This document shows positions 14,235 through 24,960 of a stretch of 64,000 nucleotides of DNA, piece after piece. The stretch lies in NCBI RefSeq assembly GCF_030463565.1, contig NC_134654.1, positions 19,235,702 through 19,299,701 on the forward strand, written 5' to 3'. This DNA is from Pelecanus crispus. Its lineage: Eukaryota; Chordata; Aves; Pelecaniformes; Pelecanidae. The notes beneath the pieces are model-generated. The model was given only the letters and a program-made list of their open reading frames with translations, did no database searches and had not been told where the DNA came from. A program made the position numbers and the translations under genes. How positions within the stretch are numbered: the stretch's first letter is position 1; every line of letters starts with the position of its first letter.

Positions 14235-15316
14235 CTGAAATAAGCAATCAATTAAGAACAAACCCTCTGTCTCACCTGTATCAAATCAGTCCCAGGAATT
14301 CAATTATTGCTGCACTCCAAACTAAAATTATATTGCCAGAGAAAAATGCTATTTTGAAGAATGTACTTGAATTTGTCAGCTTCATCAGCACTGGTATTTA
14401 TTTTCTCCTGACCTAGCTTCCAAGAATTCTTCTGTGCCACAGAATTCTTTCAGAACCCCAACTTGTTCACCTACTAAAATCAAAAGTAAGAAGAATTAGT
14501 AAAGTCACAAGCAAAAAACACAGTGGAAAACGAGATTCAGACAAACATGCTACATGTGTTACATACTTCACCATATTAGCGAGGGGTTTGGACACACCAT
14601 GCAATGCCAATGCAATGTCCTAGGTTCTCAGTGTCCCCCTGCACACATTAAAAGATACATTTTTTTAAAGGTCAGGTAACTAAGACACAGATGAAATTAC
14701 AATTATTCAGTAACACTGTTGTGGATAATTGAAACCTAAATAAAGAGTAATGGACAAGCATACCTATTTGAGGCTCCTCTGATCTCAACTGTGAATGCCT
14801 CAGTTACTGATGACACTGCAGTAAAAGAAATCAGCAGTCGACTGATGGTGTGGTTGCCTCGTTGAGCACGGCACTATTTTTAGATAGGTTAACACATCAC
14901 TTTGTATGTAATATCACTCAGTCAAGAATGAAACATTTTCTTTTGAGAAAGGTTACAGCACACACAATTGCACTTGCCTGGAGACTGTACTACTGTAAAA
15001 AAGTACCTGCTTACTAAAGTGACTAGAACACATATAAAGTACTAGCTATTTCCTTGTTCCACTCGTGAATCTTGTACACAATTAAGGAAGGCAGTCACTG
15101 AACAAGCAGGTTTGCTGTGTGTACTCTAAGAGTCTTACAACTTTTCCAAAATCTCTCTCAGATTCTTGCCTCAGGACTGCACCAGCCATTATGTACCAAG
15201 ATGGTTTTAGAGAATGAATCAGAGCATGAATGACATGAGTTTCTAATAAATTAAAGTGCAATCAATGCAAAATATTTTCAAATGCAAAACATGCAAAAAA
15301 ACATAGTAGCACTAAC

Positions 15317-15439
15317 GTGTCATCTGTCTCTGTCAACAAGCGGTCATGTGGCATCTCTCTCTCTTCTTTCACAGTTACAATTCTCACATCTCCAAGTTCA
15401 GAACAAGCAGATTCTTTAGACAACTGGTCATCGTCATAC
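15317..15439 (-). CDS. Unidentified gene, coding exon 3 (tandem duplicate of exon 2)
   Basis: The acceptor is TTTGCAG|G and the donor AC|GTTAGT. The exon has 40 full codons and both flanks are phase 2. It reads YDDDQLSKESACSELGDVR, then IVTVKEEREM, and aligns along its length with the exon at 15746-15871. The same AC|GTTAGT donor context is shared by both exons, so the duplication included the splice sites. Confidence 0.7.
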
Positions 15440-16278
15440 CTGCAAATACAACCCAAATTGTTAACTGAAACATTTCTTCTGCAAAAAAGTTTTGCTCCTA
15501 TTTCATCTAGACTAGTATTACGTGCTCAACAATACAAACAACAAAACAAATACATAAGCTGTTCTACAAAGGATATCCAAAAATCTTCCATTTTAATAAA
15601 ATTAGCTGTATACTTTCCTCTTTCTTATATGACTTCCACCCCCCCCCCCCTTTTTTTTTTTTTAAATATCAGCTACAGTCTTTTAGGTACTATTGAGAAA
15701 AATATTTCATCCACCCTTCACATATAAAGAGAATATACTACTAACGTTCCATCAGCTGCTATTAAAGAAGTGCTGCCTGACAGTGCTCTTTCTTCTTTCA
15801 CAGTAATTCTTCTCACACCCTCAGGGAGGGAACAGATTGGAGCTTTTGACAAAGGGTCATAGCTGTCATACCTAGAAAGAAAATACACGGCTGGTATTAA
15901 CGCCATGAATTATTTACTTGGTATAAGGAAACAGAGGAGTATTGTGACAGTCTACTCACAAGTCCAGTAAAAACCCTGCAACTTCTGCATCATTTCTGAA
16001 ATCCAACTTTTCTTTAAGTGTCAACCATCGGTCAATATGATTTCCCACATAAATCCTTGTTTTCCCCCTTCTTCTATCAAGACTTTGCTTTCTCTTTTTC
16101 TTTTCCAGAAAAGACAACACCGGGGGCCTTCCACACCTCTTTGCTGGTAGTGACATTGTAAACCTAGAAATAAAAGAAAGACTATTTAGCGAGACGTAGC
16201 TCAGGGCAGCAGATGATACCTCGGCGTTCCGAATCATCGCGGCAGAAACCGGTCGCCAAACGCCACGAGCCTCTTACT
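15317..16278 (-). CDS. Unidentified nuclear-type protein, 5' part of gene (three coding exons seen, 3' end unresolved)
   Basis: Three minus-strand exons share phase 2 at every junction (15960-16156 coding, 15746-15871, 15317-15439) and give about 148 codons. The start ATG at 16156-16154 is the first in frame, just after a TTTCTAG acceptor. Residues 6-12 (KRCGRPP) resemble an AT-hook, 19-24 (KKKRKQ) look like a nuclear signal, and about 33-66 (from TRIYVG through AEVAGFLLDL) resembles a ribbon-helix-helix unit. The two following exons are homologous and each carries LSK...C...TVKEE, a canonical SUMO-acceptor motif. I infer a DNA-binding or chromatin protein but do not recognise the family. The 3' end is not settled. 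A possible fourth exon is 14167-14234 (phase fits, 22 open codons). A well-spliced 52-bp segment at 14764-14815 would end the frame after four residues if used. The promoter is the CpG island just upstream. By mammalian synteny FOXK2 might be expected on this side of NARF, but this is not its N-terminus. Confidence 0.72.
15746..15871 (-). CDS. Unidentified gene, coding exon 2
   Basis: The acceptor is TTTCTAG|G and the donor AC|GTTAGT. The exon has 41 full codons in phase 2-2, so it can be duplicated or skipped without shifting the frame. It reads YDSYDPLSKAPICSLPEG, then VRRITVKEERAL. The intron to exon 3 carries a C10T12-type tract near 15640-15663. Confidence 0.72.
15960..16163 (-). CDS. 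Unidentified gene, exon with start codon (coding 15960-16156)
   Basis: The acceptor TTATTTCTAG ends at 16164 and the ATG lies seven bases into the exon. Sixty-five codons plus two bases lead to a TT|GTGAGT donor. The product begins MSLPAKRCGRPPVLSFLEKK, is strongly basic to about residue 35, then turns into a predicted strand-helix-helix segment ending AEVAGFLLDL. The upstream noncoding exon may end at 16278 (GGA|GTAAGA, 114-bp intron) or 16220 (GAG|GTATCA, 56-bp intron). The first is more plausible because 56 bp is very short for a vertebrate intron. Confidence 0.75.
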
Positions 16279-16298
16279 CCCGTGAAGCTCAGAACCTA

Positions 16299-16769
<471 letters not shown>

Positions 16770-16949
16770 TCACGTGAGGGCGGGCCGGGCCCCAGCGCTC
16801 CGCCGGGGACCGAGCGAGGCGGAGCCCGGCCGGGCCGAGCGCTCGGCTACGACACCGGCGGCCGCTCCGCGGGCAGGGGGTGGGGCTCGGGTAAACGCGG
16901 CTCCGGCCACGCCGTGCGCGGCGCATCCGCCTCCAGCTGCTGCCGGAGG

Positions 16950-16983
16950 GCTAACGGCGCTAACGGCGCTAACGGCGCTAACG
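16950..16983 (+). repeat. Short 9-bp tandem repeat (GCTAACGGC), about 3.8 copies
   Basis: Nearly four perfect copies lie inside the CpG island, upstream of the minus-strand gene. TAACGG resembles the MYB core (YAACNG), so this could act as a small cluster of MYB-like sites. That is inference only. Confidence 0.85.
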
Positions 16984-17179
16984 TGCGCGGGCAGGCGCCA
17001 GCGGGCTTCGCCCGCGGCCGCCTCACGGCTGGCCTTGCCCCCGTGTCCTTCCGCGGCAGGAGCCGCGCTGTTAGAGCTTAGTCCTGCCCCACGCAAGACC
17101 GGGCCTCGTTTAACGTTCCTTAAGGTGTCACAAGATGTAAGCGGGGCTCGTTTTGTAACGGTCAAGTGCCGGTTTTAAG

Positions 17180-20100
17180 GAAACTGGTTAAAAGCTTTTT
17201 TTTTAAATGTTAAACGTGCAGTTAACCGCAGTCACATCGACTGGGAGAACATTGAAGGGTACTGAAGTAAAAACCGGTACCTACAAGTTACTGAAGCTGA
17301 GAGGAAGCAGGTAACGCAATATATTTTTTAGTACTCATTTAATAATTCAGTAAATGCGTTACAATTAAAAATACACTGGTTTTCCAAGCAGCACTCCGCA
17401 GTAGGAATTGCAGAAATACTGTATTACCTTCTGAATGGCCAGATTCAGAGACAAAACTAGAATATTCCTCTGAAGAGCTGAAAATGTTTGAAATTTGACT
17501 TACCTGTTAGGAGGGAAATACTAAACCGGTGACACCAGGGAAAAGAAAATGAAACGTAAATTTGGAATCCACGTTGTCGCCGTGTATTGTAACGACAACG
17601 CTGTACACAGCATGCATTCTTTTTTTTCTTAGCCCTTCCACGCTCTCCTGCTTACATATACTGCATTTTTAAATAAATGACTAAAAAGACAGACTAAGTT
17701 AGCTAGCAATATTTAGGGGTAATTTTTTCTAAATGACGAGAGGGACAATTGTACCTGCCAATTTATTTTTTTCTTATTTCTACTCTCAGTAGACTCGCAG
17801 TACCAAGTCAAACGAGTTAGCTCAAGAACTAGTAGATGACTGAAGGCTTATAGAAGCATACATTTGCGTTTGCTGAATCAGCTGAATAACCGAAACAAAA
17901 TCTTTTGTTTGGTTTTTGTCCAACATTTACATAACTTGAAAACAAAGAACTGAAGAAAAAAAAGCCACCATGTCCTTAAATATATTTCACTTTTATCTTT
18001 TACAATGACAATATGTGAGCAGATTTTCATGACACATTTCAGTGTGTGAGTTAATAGAGAAGTAAGTTTTAGAAGAATGATCGTAGCATAATTACAGGTT
18101 CTCTCAAAATAGCACAAATTCGCAGTGATACATGTATATAAAGATAATTCCCTGTATTTTACCCTTTTCATTTAAATGTGAGATAATTCCTCTTCTATCA
18201 CCATTGTTCCTGTAAAGTACATACTTGGTCATACTGTTTCCAAGTAAATATGACTATTTAAGAGGATTTTCATACTTACTTCTTCTGATTGCCTTCACAA
18301 ATATAGTTATTGTCTGTGTAAGTAGATTCACATTCCAAATAATGGAACTGTGTTAACCACTAAAAGCTGTTGGGTGCTTCTAAGTTCCCGCTTATCTTGA
18401 AATCACAAAGCTGCTGGCAGAAGGAAGGGGTTACTAACATTTACTTCTACCAAGTAATTTTGAAACAAAAGCAAATATGCAGTGACTCACTTTTTATGCT
18501 AAGTTAGTAAGTTAAGCAAACTACTGCTGTTATGCATGCTTGTAATGGTAAAAACAGCATTTAAAAATAAAGGTGCATGCCTATGTTCTCAATGATGAAT
18601 TAATAGATGAGAAAAAAAATCAAAGCTTTTAAGTTAATGTACCTTGCCATATTTGTGCTTTTATTCTGTTCCTCTTATTAAGAGGTCTGCTAGCCAGTAT
18701 TAATTTCTCCTGCTTCTGCTGATTCTGGCTGTGTGACAGACACAGCAAGGGAATGCTTTTAATCCCATGAATATTTATGTTAATGTTGATTTTACCACTT
18801 GGGTGTACATGTCAGTAAAGCTAATATGTTGCCCCTGAACTCTTTCACACAGGTCCTTTAATAAACATGCATTCCTAGTACAATGAAGTGTATGTTATAA
18901 AGCAGCAGCAGCTGCCACTTAGGAATGAAATTTCAAAGGCAATACCCCAGGCTCAGCAAAGGTTAAGGTTCATTTTCCTCCACAGCAATGCAAAGAAATG
19001 TAACTGAGGGCACCAGGTGCAGCGCACTGCCTCCTCCTGAACTGCAACTGCAGCCACGCAGGAAAGCATTTCAGAGCTTTATACAGTTCACAGCAGCCTC
19101 TCCGCTACATTACTTCAACTCATTCTCTCCTCTTACCATCAACTTCTCCCTGAAAATCCTGGCTATACTATAACCTTTCTGTTGCTAAGTATTTTACTAT
19201 GCTTCATTAGTTTCCAGAACAAACATCTTATCTTTGAGCTCCTGCATATTTAGCTTCCAAATGTAAGAATAGCAATAATGTACCTTACAAACTTATGAAG
19301 CCTGCCGTCCCCTAAAGCATGTAATTTTCAATATAAAGTGCCCTATGTTGCTACAAGAGCAATCAGTAAACCCAGCAATATGTTTAAATACCCCATTTAT
19401 TTCCTGTTTTTTATATATTTGTGAGACGGGATTGAGAAACTGCTAATGCAAACTTCTTCATATAGTAAGTAATTTATGTAATAGAATAAAAACCACACAG
19501 AGACCAAGTTTATCTAGCTAAGCAGCCGGTTTCCAGAACGCATGGGGATGCTCGATGCTTTATCTGGCATATTCTCCCAGTTTCTGGTTATCAGGGATTT
19601 AAGGACTTTGAAGACAAGAGGGTGAATCCAAACCATTACGTTAAGCAGGCATGGAAAGACCTATACTCCATGAACTGAATCCCTTTTAGACCCCACTTAA
19701 TATTTTGGCCTTCGTAATAGCCTGCTGCAGTGATTCTTCACTTTGCTTTTTGAGCCATCTGTTACAGAAGTGTAATTCCTAGACAAAAAGCGACGGATGA
19801 CACTAGCACAAAGTCATATTTCCATGTTCCAGTGCAATGCTGATACCCCATTAAAAAATGCAGCACAGCACTGATATTAATTAACCCCCCCCAAAGACCA
19901 ACTCTCATCAATAGCTTTAACCAGTGAGCGTCCCTTTTAACCTGAAACAGAATCAATGGCACCTACTTAATAAAGAGAACTGAGAATAAAGTTGAAAACC
20001 ACAAGGTTTATCATCACACACTTCATTCCAGCAAGAGTCTTTGCTTGCGTTAAAATCCTTAATGATTTCAGAACAACATGATTTATTGAGAACAGTATAG

Positions 20101-21140
20101 ATAGATTGACACAAAGGTTTAAGGTGTAGACTTTCAGAAAGCATGCCCATTTTCAAAATTGAGCTCCCAGTCATTCAGGCCTTCATGATACAAAACAGGA
20201 GCTACTATATTCAAAGAGGTTTAAGAAAAATTAGCTCTACAGAAATCTAGCAAGACCTGCATTCTCATTGCATCTTGATCCCTGTAAACTAAGTAATACA
20301 AAAGTAGAATTTCTTACGATCACTGCTGAGGATGAATTATTTCACATGAGCTTCATATCATCAGTCTTTCATCTAAGTTATCATCATATCTGCAAAGAAT
20401 TAATAACATTTTTTTATATTAAAAAGCAACTAAATTATGCTGTGTGGTACCTAACATGCAATAAAAACTTTCATGCAGAAAACATGAAGTAAAAATAAAA
20501 GTTGAAAGGAACAGTCAAACAAGCAGAGTAATCAAACCAATAAGCTAGCGCATTTTCACTAGAGAAAAACAGCATCTCTAACAATGCATTTGCTTCATGT
20601 TTCCTATTTTTACTTTCTCCCCCTCACCATCTGCTTCTGTTCTGCTTTTTCTTCCAAAAAGCATCCACCTTGTTTAGCTTCACCCACCCCATCACAGAAT
20701 TCAGACTGAACAGAAACAAAATTATCTAAGCCAAAGCCAAACCAGCACTACCTATTCATAAAAGGCCTTCTAAACATAACTCTTACAATATCTTACAATA
20801 ATTTTAGATCTTTAAAAGAAACAGTCCATATTGATTCAGTGCTTTGCTACACACATCCTCTAAACAAGGATGGAACAAAGGAAGTTGAGGTTTTTGGCTA
20901 TCTGCACCTTTGGATTGTACCTCTGCCTTCCGTGCTGCCATTTTTGCCAAATCTTCCCCCCTTCTTTTGGTAGCCAGTACTGAATCCCGCAGGAGTGAGA
21001 GACAGTAGCGTGGAGAAAGAGGGTGAACTACAGAACACGCAAGAACTTCAGCTGCTTTTCAGTATTCTTCGGCAAGAGAAAGAACTACTCCTTCCAGTCA
21101 TGGAAGTCACCTAAGCGGCGCTCCAATGGATTACCGTTTC
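17180..21140. other. AT-rich stretch with no supported gene
   Basis: No exon chain, RNA gene or recognisable mobile element was found. The open frames here (up to about 100 codons) lack homologous features and splice support. It lies upstream of the CpG-island promoter near 16.3-17.1 kb and ends at a CR1/LTR cluster. Confidence 0.45.
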
Positions 21141-21149
21141 TCTTGGAAC

Positions 21150-21238
21150 GCTCAGAATAGACCTTGAGGATCGTCCAGTCCAACCATTAACCCAACACTA
21201 CCTCCTTCTGTGGGGACAAGCATCCCCAGCTTTATCAG
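21150..21238 (-). mobile_element. CR1 LINE 3'-end fragment, interrupted by an ERVL LTR
   Basis: The segment containing 'gaggatcgtccagtccaacc' and 'attaacccaacac' is the reverse complement of a CR1 3' region. It stops exactly where the solo LTR begins at 21239, so the LTR inserted into or beside it. Confidence 0.7.
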
Positions 21239-21800
21239 TGTCGTGGTTTCGCCCCAGCCAGCAGCTAAGCACCATGCAGCCGCCTGCTCACTCCCCCTGC
21301 CCTGGTGGGATGGGGGAGAGAATTGGAAGAGTAAGAGTGAGAAACACTCCTGGGTTGAGATAAGAACAGTTTAATAATTGAAATAAAGTAAAATAGTAAT
21401 GATAATAATAACAATACAATAATGATAATAATAATATACAAAGCAAGTGATGCACAATGCAATTGCTCACCACCTGCCGACCGATACCCAGACAGTTCCC
21501 GAGCAGCGATCGCTGCTCCCTGGCCAACCCCCCCAGTTTCTATACTGAGCATGACATCATATGGTATGGAATAGCCCTTTGGGCAGTTTGGATCAACTAT
21601 TCTGGCTGTGCCCCCTCCCAGTTTCTTGTGCACCTGGCAGAGCATGGGAAGCTGCAAAGTCCTTGACTAGCATGAGCAGTACTCAGCAACAGCTAAAACA
21701 TCAGCGTGTTATCAGCATTCTTCTCCTACTAAATCCAAAACACAGCACTATGCCTGCTACTAGGAAGAAAATTAACTCTATCCCAGCCGAAACCAGGACA
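21239..21800 (-). mobile_element. Solo LTR, avian ERVL-type, antisense copy
   Basis: Read on the minus strand the element starts TGTCCTGGTTTCGGCTGGGA and ends with a complement of TGTCGTGGTTTCG, giving the TG...CA termini of an LTR. It is 562 bp, and the flanks ATCAG (21234-21238) and ATCGG (21801-21805) fit a 5-bp target duplication with one change, as for ERVL. It contains an ATAATA-rich patch (21390-21440) and matches the copy at 27832-28400 along its length in the opposite orientation. No internal retroviral genes flank it, so it is a recombined solo LTR. Confidence 0.9.
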
Positions 21801-22049
21801 ATCGGCAATCAGCTAAAGGACAAGTACACTTTTTTGCTGGTTTTGTAACAGTTCTAACTAAATGGAACAGCGCTGTTGACTGCACCAACACAATACTTCC
21901 AAGTTTTAATGCTGACAAACTGCTAGGGGAAGACTACCATCGCACTTACGTCAAAACATGAGATTACTTTTTAACTGCTGACAACATTTCGCTGGAAATC
22001 TGCTCCAAGCGTCACTGAACTACCACTTCTGGTGAAAACATTTAGGAAA

Positions 22050-22080
22050 CCGAAGCATTCTATGATTCTATGATGCTATG
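22050..22080 (+). mobile_element. CR1 LINE 3' tail
   Basis: The run cattctatgattctatgatg is the repeated 8-bp tail typical of CR1 3' ends. Only a few dozen bases of the element are recognisable. Confidence 0.6.
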
Positions 22081-22141
22081 AAAGCGAGACGGTTTGCTTT
22101 GCTTAAGACGACCGGCACGAACACAACATTTTGGGGAGCAT

Positions 22142-22672
22142 ATCCTGACAGGACTGCTCGGGAAGATCCTGACAAGACTGCTCGGGAAAAATCCTGACAG
22201 GACTGCTCGGGAAGATCCTGACAGGACTGCTCGGGAAAAATCCTGACAGGACTGCTCGGGAAGATCCTGACAGGACTGCTCGGGAAAAATCCTGACAGGA
22301 CTGCTCGGGAAGATCCTGACAGGACTGCTCGGGAAAAATCCTGACAGGACTGCTCGGGAAGATCCTGACAGGACTGCTGGGGAAAAATCCTGACAGGACT
22401 GCTCGGGAAGATCCTGACAGGACTGCTGGGGAAAAATCCTGACAGGACTGCTCGGGAAGATCCTGACAAGACTGCTCGGGAAAAATCCCGACAGGACTGC
22501 TCGGGAAAATCCCGACAGGACTGCTCGGGAAGATCCTGACAGGGCTGCTCGGGAAAAATCCTGACAGGACTGCTCGGGAAGATCCCGACAGGACTGCTCG
22601 GGAAGATCCCGACAGGGCTGCTCGGGAAGATCCCGACAGGACTGCTGGGGAAGATCCCGACAGGGCTGCTCG
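22142..22672 (+). repeat. 24/25-bp minisatellite, about 21-22 copies
   Basis: The unit is close to GACAGGACTGCTCGGGAAGA plus TCCT. Units with AAGATCC (24 bp) and AAAAATCC (25 bp) alternate through 22142-22480, giving a higher-order period of 49 bp. Nearer the CpG island (22480-22672) the units carry TCCCGAC in place of TCCTGAC and the alternation breaks down. The mix of 24- and 25-bp units disrupts any constant reading frame, so the long repetitive open frames across it are not genes. Confidence 0.95.
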
Positions 22673-23190
22673 GCGGCGCCGCCCCAACGCCCCGGGGCGG
22701 CAGCCTGGCACCGCGACCCGCTCCCCCGACGCCCCGGGCCCCGGGCCCCGGCCAAGCCGTCCGGAGAGCCCCGGGCCGGCGGCTCCGCGCTCACGGGGAC
22801 CGGCCGCCCCCGCCACCTGACCCGCGAGCGGGCGCGACGGTGATGACGCCACAGAGCCGCTGGCGGCGGCGGGGCCCGTCCGCCTGACGGGGCTGCGGGG
22901 GAGGGCGCGGGCGGCCGCTTCCCGGCCCGCCCCCGCCGGGGCTCCCTCAGGGCGGAGGCTTCTCCGTGCTCGGCGGGCGGCGGCGCCCGTCCCCGGCGGA
23001 GCTGCCCGACGGGGCTCCAGCTCCGAGGGGAGCGGGCCCAGGGAGGGAAGGGCAGGGACGGCACGGCAGGCGGGCGGAGTGCCCAGGCCAGTCCGGCAGC
23101 GCTTGTGTAAGGAATGCCCCGATCTGCCGAGGCAACGCAGCCCCGGTGGTGCGCGTTCCTGCTCCGTGCCCGAATCACTCCCTGAGGCAG
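22672..23190. promoter_or_regulatory. CpG-rich block without an assigned gene
   Basis: This block of about 0.5 kb is very GC- and CpG-rich and contains a TGATGACGCCAC CRE-like site near 22840. It has the composition of a promoter island, but I could not connect it to an exon on either strand. It could drive an unannotated noncoding transcript or simply be GC-rich DNA next to the minisatellite. Confidence 0.45.
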
Positions 23191-23245
23191 GCGGGAAGAG
23201 GCCTTCAGTTATTACAGAAAGCATTAACGAGAAGTAGTAGGCACG

Positions 23246-23309
23246 GTGGTGTTGGGTTGACGGTTGGACTGGAGGATCTTGGAGATCTTTTCCAACCTTA
23301 ATGATTCTA
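23246..23309 (+). mobile_element. CR1 LINE 3'-end fragment
   Basis: The sequence gttgggttgacggttggact followed by 'ggaggatcttggagatcttttccaacc' in parts matches the standard CR1 3' end (TTGGACTNGATGATCTT...CTTTTCCAACC). The tail is short. Confidence 0.8.
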
Positions 23310-23389
23310 CTCTAGTTTGACTTGCATTAAAAAATAATCCAGCCACCAAGCCAGGAAACATGAAATCAGTTATTCGTTTACCCTTAATT

Positions 23390-23477
23390 GGTTTAGTGGT
23401 GGACTTGGCAGTGCTACGTTAATGGTTGGACTGGATGATCTTAAAGGCCTCTTCCAACCTAAACCATTCTATGATTC
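23390..23477 (+). mobile_element. CR1 LINE 3'-end fragment
   Basis: It begins ggtttagtggtggacttggc, continues through a ggttggactggatgatctt block, and ends ccattctatgattcc. This is a second CR1 3' end about 80 bp after the previous one in the same orientation. Confidence 0.9.
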
Positions 23478-23479
23478 CA

Positions 23480-24640
23480 AATAAAATGGAGCAAACGATG
23501 TGGAGAGGGACACGGATGTTCTCACTGACAGCATGAGCTGAGTCAGGACTGAATGCAGCAATGGACTGGAATGATAGAAGGAGTCGGAAATGGAGAGAGA
23601 ATGCTCTTCATTTAAATGTGTGACATGCAAAGATCAGGAGAGCCTTTTCAATGCCTGAACCCTGCTAGACCATGTGCGGAGAAAACAAGAGATGATGAGG
23701 AGAGCAGATGAAACGTGGGAAACAAAACTTGAGATGGTAAAATAGAAAAAGTACTGCCCAGTGGCAATACTATGATTTGAGTCCTGAGGCAAGTCCCTGG
23801 AGAGCCAAAAAGCTCATGACAAGAGTTTCTCATTTTGTCCGTCATTTCTCTGCAGCAACCATAGTAAACTTTATTATTGCAGTCAGTGCATGTGCTAAAG
23901 AAAACTTCTGCACCCACCTTCTGTGTATAACCCTGAGGCCTCCGGATCTCAGCTTGAGGAGAGCAAGCCCCATGCAGTGCAGGGAGGAGTTTGAGCCAGG
24001 TAAGACGTCCTCGCAGGGGCACTCAGACCTCACTCCCTGTCTGAGCTGGCACAGGCAGGATGCAGGAACAACCACAAAACCACAGATGAAATGCAAAGAG
24101 TAAATTTATTTTCTTTACCTTGCTGAGCGGGGGATCCCCGAAGCAGTGCCCGGGCAGAGGTGCACAAGCAGGAACACAAGGCACCACGGAGCTTGGTCCT
24201 TGCTAGAGGATCACCGGACCTGCTGTTCGCACCTGTATATCAGGGATTTGCGCAGGTGTAGTTTACCACTCTGCTTTGATCTTTCCCACGGCAGGGCAGG
24301 AATCTCAGGCGTGTTCAATAGGCTGCCTCTGAGTCTGTCACCGGCCTGTGTTATCTAAGCACAGATGTTCTACTTGTCAGGCACACAACACTAAACAACG
24401 ATTAGTATGATATATGTGTTTTTCTGCACCTCAGCTGCAGGTCACTTGGGGGTGTTTACAGTCCTCCTTGCTGTTCTTCGTTGTCTTCCCACATTCCCCA
24501 TCCTTGCACCTTCAGGGTCCGCGGGCACCTTAGCAGGGTGGGAGCATGAAAGCAATGAGCCACGAACCGGAGGCAGTCCCTGTCGGTCTGTCCGTCTCCG
24601 CGGGGGTCCCGAGACCCGGCTGGGGGCTGGAGGCGGGTGA
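23480..24640. other. Noncoding stretch with no supported gene
   Basis: It contains small open frames on both strands (up to about 124 codons) with no recognisable domains and no supporting exon structure. It lies downstream of the U6 gene's 3' end. I see nothing else to annotate. Confidence 0.4.
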
Positions 24641-24642
24641 AA

Positions 24643-24692
24643 AAAAATATGGAACGCTTCACGAATTTGCGTGTCATCCTTGCGCAGGGGCC

Positions 24693-24743
<51 letters not shown>

Positions 24744-24749
24744 GAGCAC
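24643..24749 (-). ncRNA. RNU6: U6 spliceosomal snRNA
   Basis: The minus strand reads GTGCTCGCTTCGGCAGCACA at its 5' end, contains the invariant ACAGAGA box (which pairs with the 5' splice site) and AGCATGG within the expected spacing, and ends TTCCATATTTTT. The 107 bases match the vertebrate U6 sequence with no difference that I can see. U6 RNA forms the catalytic core of the spliceosome with U2. Upstream (higher coordinates) are a TACAAATA TATA-like box near -24 to -31, a PSE-like TCACCCT starting near -66, and a perfect ATGCAAAT octamer at 24950-24957, about -204, where a DSE belongs. The T-run at the 3' end is the Pol III terminator. All these parts make it a probable functional gene rather than one of the many U6 pseudogenes. 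Confidence 0.97.
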
Positions 24750-24960
24750 AAATGTGGTTGCCGCTGGCCAGCTATTTGTAGCCCCGGGGTTCGGGCCCCG
24801 TCAGGCCAGGGTGAGGCCGGCGGGCGGGGGCAGCGGTGCCGGTTGCGCGGGCAGCGCCGCGCCGCAGCCGCTGCGGGTCGGGGGGGGGTCGGGGGAGCCG
24901 GGGGGAGGGGTCGGGGGGGGAGCAAAGCCCGCAGCGCGCGCCCCGCTGTATGCAAATACG
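24750..24960 (-). promoter_or_regulatory. U6 Pol III promoter (TATA, PSE, octamer DSE)
   Basis: Relative to the U6 start at 24749 the minus strand has TACAAATA at about -31 to -24, TCACCCTGG at about -66 (position of the proximal sequence element), and the octamer at 24950-24957 (about -201 to -208; distal sequence element bound by Oct-1). The spacing matches vertebrate type 3 Pol III promoters. The region is embedded in a CpG-rich block extending to about 25.4 kb. Confidence 0.85.

Noticed and set aside
16164-16219. 56-bp intron for the first intron of the unidentified gene
   Set aside because: Too short for usual vertebrate splicing. The GTAAGAG donor at 16278 gives a more plausible 114-bp intron.
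21265-21848. Open frames of up to 130 codons on both strands
   Set aside because: They lie inside the ERVL LTR, and equivalent frames recur in the inverted copy at 27.8-28.4 kb. LTRs of this kind are noncoding.
22060-23224. Two ~370-codon minus-strand frames with AVLSGSS/EQSCQDL repeats
   Set aside because: They are read through the 24/25-bp minisatellite and the CpG island. The unit length changes the frame, and no splice or domain support exists.
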